This document shows positions 60,641 to 64,000 of a stretch of 64,000 bases of DNA, one piece after another. Within the stretch, counting starts at the first letter, position 1; every line of letters begins with the position of its first letter. A model generated the notes under the pieces. It saw only the letters and a program-made list of their open reading frames with translations. It ran no database searches and had not been told where the DNA came from. A program made the position numbers and the translations under genes. The DNA is from Rossellomorea sp. BNER (lineage in GTDB: Bacteria; Bacillota; Bacilli; Bacillales; Bacillaceae_B): assembly GCA_024213275.1 (NCBI GenBank), contig JANAVG010000014.1, positions 62,001 through 126,000 on the forward strand. The letters run 5' to 3'.

Positions 60641-61297
60641 TTACTTAAACTCCCTAGCTCCAGCTAACAAACAATCTTCTAACTCACCGACACTATGCAC
60701 AATTGCAGTCGGAGCATATTCTGAAAGCTCTTCATATGTACCATATCCAAAAGTAACCCCTATTGATGAAATTTGATTGTTATGAGCTCCGATTACATCA
60801 TGCTTACGATCACCAATCATCAAAAACTGATCATTTGCATATTCAGGATACTGATCCATGGCGTACTTGATAATTTCCGTTTTAGAAATTCGAGAACCAT
60901 CAAGATTACTTCCGACAATCATATCGAAGTATTGGTCAATATTAAAAAACGTACAAATTTGTTCTGCAAATGGAGTAGGTTTCGAAGTCGCTACCACTAC
61001 CGTTTTATTTTCATTTTTTAATCGCCCTAATAACTGTTGAATCCCAGAATACAACTGGTTCTCAAACATACCTTTCTCAACAAATCTTTCACGATAAAAG
61101 GCAATCGCTCTATTCACTTCCACATCATTAAAACCATATTCCTTAGAAAAGGAGTCTTGTAGCGGCGGTCCGATAAAGCTTTCTAGCTTAGTCAGGTCTT
61201 TTTCTAAGATACTCATTTTTTGTAGTGAATACTGTACAGACTTTGTGATACCTATCTTTGGGTCTGAGAGTGTACCGTCTAAATCAAATAAAATCAT
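60641..61297 (-). CDS. HAD-family phosphatase (phosphoglycolate phosphatase-like)
   Basis: A 218-residue HAD hydrolase: [20 protein letters not shown] with the nucleophile Asp, VVATSKPT (motif II), and the Lys and acidic motif in SKTEIIKYA and MIGDRKHDVIGAHNN. The cap domain lies at about residues 20-85. The substrate is unknown. The ATG at 61297 has no ribosome site at the normal distance; the GAGGAGGGG upstream instead suits an in-frame ATT at 61315, which would add six residues ending NYK. It is convergent with eno. Confidence 0.88.
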   Translation of the reverse strand: MILFDLDGTLSDPKIGITKSVQYSLQKMSILEKDLTKLESFIGPPLQDSFSKEYGFNDVEVNRAIAFYRERFVEKGMFENQLYSGIQQLLGRLKNENKTVVVATSKPTPFAEQICTFFNIDQYFDMIVGSNLDGSRISKTEIIKYAMDQYPEYANDQFLMIGDRKHDVIGAHNNQISSIGVTFGYGTYEELSEYAPTAIVHSVGELEDCLLAGAREFK

Positions 61298-61450
61298 TTT
61301 ATAATTTCTGATAATATTTCCCCTCCTCTAGTATTTCATTATATTTTATCAGTAAAAGCCTGAACACAGCACTACACATTCCTATTGTCCAATGTTTGAC
61401 AATATGATAAACTTATCATATTGTCAGGTTCGTTTCAGGAGGTGGGTCTC

Positions 61451-61693
61451 GTGTATACATTAGCGGTTACTCTATTAGTGATTGTGTCAATTGCTCTAAT
61501 TGTTGTCGTTTTACTACAATCTGGTAAAAGTGCAGGATTATCAGGTGCCATCTCTGGTGGTGCAGAACAGTTATTTGGTAAACAAAAAGCACGTGGAATT
61601 GATTTAATTCTACATCGCGTTACAATCGTGCTTTCAGTGTTATTCTTTATTCTAACAATTGCCGTAACGTTCTTTTCTGATAAGTTATCATAA
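61451..61693 (+). CDS. secG: Preprotein translocase subunit SecG
   Basis: An 80-residue SecYEG component with two membrane segments. [21 protein letters not shown] is split by the usual layout into TM1, then [20 protein letters not shown] as the conserved loop and a second hydrophobic segment. The start is GTG 61451, 8 nt after AGGAGGTGGG. It heads a secG-est-rnr order also found in B. subtilis. A terminator follows, but rnr-region genes could be read through it. Confidence 0.95.
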   Translation: MYTLAVTLLVIVSIALIVVVLLQSGKSAGLSGAISGGAEQLFGKQKARGIDLILHRVTIVLSVLFFILTIAVTFFSDKLS

Positions 61694-61698
61694 ACTGG

Positions 61699-61732
61699 AA
61701 CCTGGCCCGGAAAAATCGGGTCGGGTTTTTTT
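61699..61732 (+). terminator. Terminator after secG
   Basis: Imperfect stem AACCTGGCCCG / CGGGTCGGGTT around GAAAAAT, then TTTTTTT. Confidence 0.85.
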
Positions 61733-61846
61733 AATGCTTTAAGAAAATACGAAATTCTGGATTGTCACTCTTTACTTTGTTAAAAATAGAGAGTGAACTT
61801 ATTTATAAAACGAATTGTTTAAATTTATATAAAGGGGTTAATGATG

Positions 61847-62593
61847 ATGAAAACAGTGTTACCAAAGCCATTTACGTTCGAAGCAGGGCCAAGAGCTGTC
61901 CTGCTGCTTCACGGATTTACTGGAAACTCAGCGGACGTAAGAATGCTTGGTCGATTCTTAGAAAAGAAAGGCTACTCTTCCCATGCTCCACATTATAAAG
62001 GTCATGGTGTTCCTCCTGAAGAGCTTGTACATACAGGTCCAAAAGATTGGTGGCAAGACGTCTTGAATGGTTACGAACATTTAAAGAGTAAAGGCTATGA
62101 AGAAATTGCTGTTGCCGGTTTATCATTAGGCGGGGTATTTTCATTAAAATTAGGTTACACTGTACCTGTAAAGGGTATAGTGCCAATGTGTGCGCCTATG
62201 TATATAAAAAGTGAAGAAGTGATGTATCAAGGTGTAGTCGACTATGCACGCGAATTTAAAAAGTTTGAAGGGAAATCAGGAGACATCATTGAAAAAGAAA
62301 TGGAAGAGTTCAAAAACACGCCAATGAATACTCTTCGTGCATTACAGGATCTCATCAGTGATGTTAGAAACAATGTGGATATGATCTACTCCCCAACGTT
62401 TGTCATTCAGGCTAGAAATGACCACATGATTAATACCGATTCTGCAAATATTATTTATAATGAAGTCGAATCTGAACAAAAGGATATTAAATGGTTTGAA
62501 GAGTCTGGCCATGTCATTACATTAGATAAGGAAAAAGAACAATTACATGAAGATGTCTATCAATTTTTAGAAGGATTAGATTGGCAGGTTTAG
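61847..62593 (+). CDS. est: Carboxylesterase (YvaK/Est30 type)
   Basis: A 248-residue alpha/beta hydrolase similar to thermostable carboxylesterase Est30. [13 protein letters not shown] supplies the oxyanion hole, the nucleophile Ser is in GLSLGG near residue 93, the Asp in ARNDHMI and the His in ESGHVITLD near the C-terminus. It hydrolyses short-chain esters; the physiological substrate is unknown. Three successive ATG codons follow AAAGGGG; ATG 61847 has the best spacing. rnr starts 27 bp after the stop. Confidence 0.93.
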   Translation: MKTVLPKPFTFEAGPRAVLLLHGFTGNSADVRMLGRFLEKKGYSSHAPHYKGHGVPPEELVHTGPKDWWQDVLNGYEHLKSKGYEEIAVAGLSLGGVFSLKLGYTVPVKGIVPMCAPMYIKSEEVMYQGVVDYAREFKKFEGKSGDIIEKEMEEFKNTPMNTLRALQDLISDVRNNVDMIYSPTFVIQARNDHMINTDSANIIYNEVESEQKDIKWFEESGHVITLDKEKEQLHEDVYQFLEGLDWQV

Positions 62594-62620
62594 GAGTATT
62601 GTCTAAGGAGGGATTTTACG

Positions 62621-64000
62621 ATGGATGAAAACATACAAGAGCATGTAGACCGACTTCTCACTTACATGAAAGACGAGGCATACAAGCCATTAACGGTTCA
62701 GGAACTAGAAGCGGCATTTGGAATAGAAGGATCAACGAATTTTAAGGATTTTGTAAAAGCTCTTGTCGTAATGGAAGAAAGAGGTTTAGTCGTTCGGACC
62801 CGGAGCAATCGTTATGGTTTACCGGAGAAAATGAATCTAATAAGAGGTAAACTGACAGCCCATGCAAAAGGGTTTGCTTTTGTGATTCCTGAGGAGCAAG
62901 GTTTAGATGATATCTTTATCCCTCCTAATGAAGTAAATAATGCTATGCATGGTGACATCGTTCTTGCAAGAGTATCGTCTGAGACATCAGGTTCACGCAG
63001 AGAGGGAACAATTGTAAGAATTATTGAAAGAGGCGTCCGAAAGATTGTTGGAACCTATACAGAAAGCAAGCATTTCGGATTTGTCATTCCGGATGATAAA
63101 AAGTTTGCAAGTGATATCTTTATCCCGAATACAGCAAAGTTAGGTGCCGTAGAAGGGCATAAGGTGGTTGTAGAACTCACTTCTTATCCTGAAGGAAGAA
63201 AGAGTGCAGAAGGAGCAGTCATTCAAATCCTTGGTCACAAAAATGATCCAGGTGTAGATATTCTCTCGATCATTCACAAGCATGGAATTACAGTAGAGTT
63301 TCCAAATGAAGTGTTGGAGCAAGCGAATCAGACTCCAGACCAAATTGAAGAATCAGAAATTGAAAATCGCCGGGACCTGCGAAATGAAACAATCGTGACC
63401 ATTGATGGTGCCGATGCGAAGGATCTTGATGATGCCGTTACGGTGACAAAATTAGAAAATGGAAATTACAAACTGGGTGTACATATTGCTGATGTCAGTT
63501 ATTATGTAAAAGAAAATTCTCCAATTGATCAGGAAGCTTTTGAAAGAGGGACAAGTGTGTATCTTGTTGACCGAGTGATTCCAATGATTCCACACCGTTT
63601 ATCCAATGGAATTTGTTCATTGAACCCAAAAGTCGATCGACTAACGCTTTCTTGTGAAATGGAGATTGACCCTCAAGGTGAAGTCGTTCATCATGAGATT
63701 TTCCAAAGTGTGATTCGAACAACGGAAAGAATGACGTATTCGGATGTTAGAGATATATTAGTTGATAAAGATGAAGCATTAAGAGAACGTTATGAGCCAC
63801 TTGTTCCGATGTTTGAAAGAATGGAAGAGCTTGCAGCGGTTCTAAGGGCGAAACGGATGAAGCGTGGTGCCATTGATTTTGACTTTAAAGAATCAAAAGT
63901 GATTGTCGATGATGAAGGGCATCCAACAGACGTTGTCCTACGAGAACGCTCTGTTGCAGAAAGACTCATTGAAGAATTTATGTTGATTGCTAATGAAACC
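62621..64000 (+). CDS. rnr: Ribonuclease R (3' end beyond the window)
   Basis: A processive 3'-5' exoribonuclease that degrades structured RNA and assists tmRNA quality control. The 460 visible residues hold an N-terminal helix-turn-helix ([13 protein letters not shown]), two cold-shock-like OB domains ([33 protein letters not shown]), and the start of the RNB catalytic domain with the Asp cluster in [13 protein letters not shown] near residue 265 and [12 protein letters not shown] 62621 follows AAGGAGGG. The rest of RNB and the S1 domain lie outside. Confidence 0.97.
   Translation, partial: MDENIQEHVDRLLTYMKDEAYKPLTVQELEAAFGIEGSTNFKDFVKALVVMEERGLVVRTRSNRYGLPEKMNLIRGKLTAHAKGFAFVIPEEQGLDDIFIPPNEVNNAMHGDIVLARVSSETSGSRREGTIVRIIERGVRKIVGTYTESKHFGFVIPDDKKFASDIFIPNTAKLGAVEGHKVVVELTSYPEGRKSAEGAVIQILGHKNDPGVDILSIIHKHGITVEFPNEVLEQANQTPDQIEESEIENRRDLRNETIVTIDGADAKDLDDAVTVTKLENGNYKLGVHIADVSYYVKENSPIDQEAFERGTSVYLVDRVIPMIPHRLSNGICSLNPKVDRLTLSCEMEIDPQGEVVHHEIFQSVIRTTERMTYSDVRDILVDKDEALRERYEPLVPMFERMEELAAVLRAKRMKRGAIDFDFKESKVIVDDEGHPTDVVLRERSVAERLIEEFMLIANET

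Overview
The window is a stretch of a low-GC Bacillaceae chromosome. From about 21 kb onward the gene order follows the Bacillus subtilis order csbA-uvrBA-yvlABCD / hprK-lgt-yvoD-ppaX-yvoF / hisZGDBHAFI / yvcD-trxB-yvcI-rapZ-yvcK-whiA-crh / clpP / tRNA-Arg / rpoN / cggR-gapA-pgk-tpiA-gpmI-eno / secG-est-rnr. Almost every gene is on the + strand, probably one replichore arm. The dispersed repeats (CTCCAGCGCC type, GGGACGGTTCTC type, a GC-rich element with GGCTGTTTTC ends) suggest a soil Bacillaceae such as Neobacillus, Mesobacillus or Cytobacillus. That genus-level guess is inference.

Region 1 (2-14597) is accessory. It holds an oxidoreductase fragment, a carbohydrate ABC importer without its own ATPase (two permeases and a binding lipoprotein), a YesL-like protein, two cytoplasmic sulfatases, a NagA-type deacetylase, a GntR/UTRA regulator, a class II ketose-bisphosphate aldolase, a PfkB kinase, an AgaS-like SIS protein and a ROK kinase. 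Read together this is a plausible complete route for a sulfated N-acetylhexosamine, most likely N-acetylgalactosamine sulfate: import, desulfation, phosphorylation, deacetylation, deamination/isomerisation to tagatose 6-phosphate, second phosphorylation, aldol cleavage to triose phosphates. Two inverted copies of a palindromic repeat bracket part of it.

Region 2 (14598-22150) holds an orphan OmpR-type two-component system, serC-serA, an alpha/beta hydrolase, a YfbR-like HD phosphohydrolase and csbA. Region 3 (22151-35272) opens with a long intergenic region carrying a cluster of DnaA-box-like 9-mers and a perfect SOS (LexA) box ahead of uvrBA. It continues with the SigW-type promoter and yvlABCD, a minus-strand CwlC-like amidase, and hprK-lgt-yvoD-ppaX-yvoF. 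Region 4 (35273-42650) is the histidine operon hisZGDBHAFI, interrupted by a perfect 42-nt palindrome between hisD and hisB. Region 5 (42786-50388) is yvcD, trxB, yvcI-rapZ-yvcK-whiA-crh and convergent clpP with a CtsR operator. Region 6 (50604-60327) is tRNA-Arg(CCG), a decayed membrane-protein pseudogene, rpoN, a glutaredoxin and the CggR-controlled lower-glycolysis operon. Region 7 (60328-64000) holds two 20-21 bp periodic repeat arrays, a HAD phosphatase, secG, a carboxylesterase and the start of rnr.

The most unusual signals are non-coding: helically phased 20-21 bp arrays at 14752-14855 and 60398-60640; a mobile GC-rich element with 8-bp target duplications; and the DnaA-box cluster before uvrB. 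All calls come from reading the sequence; no database search was run.
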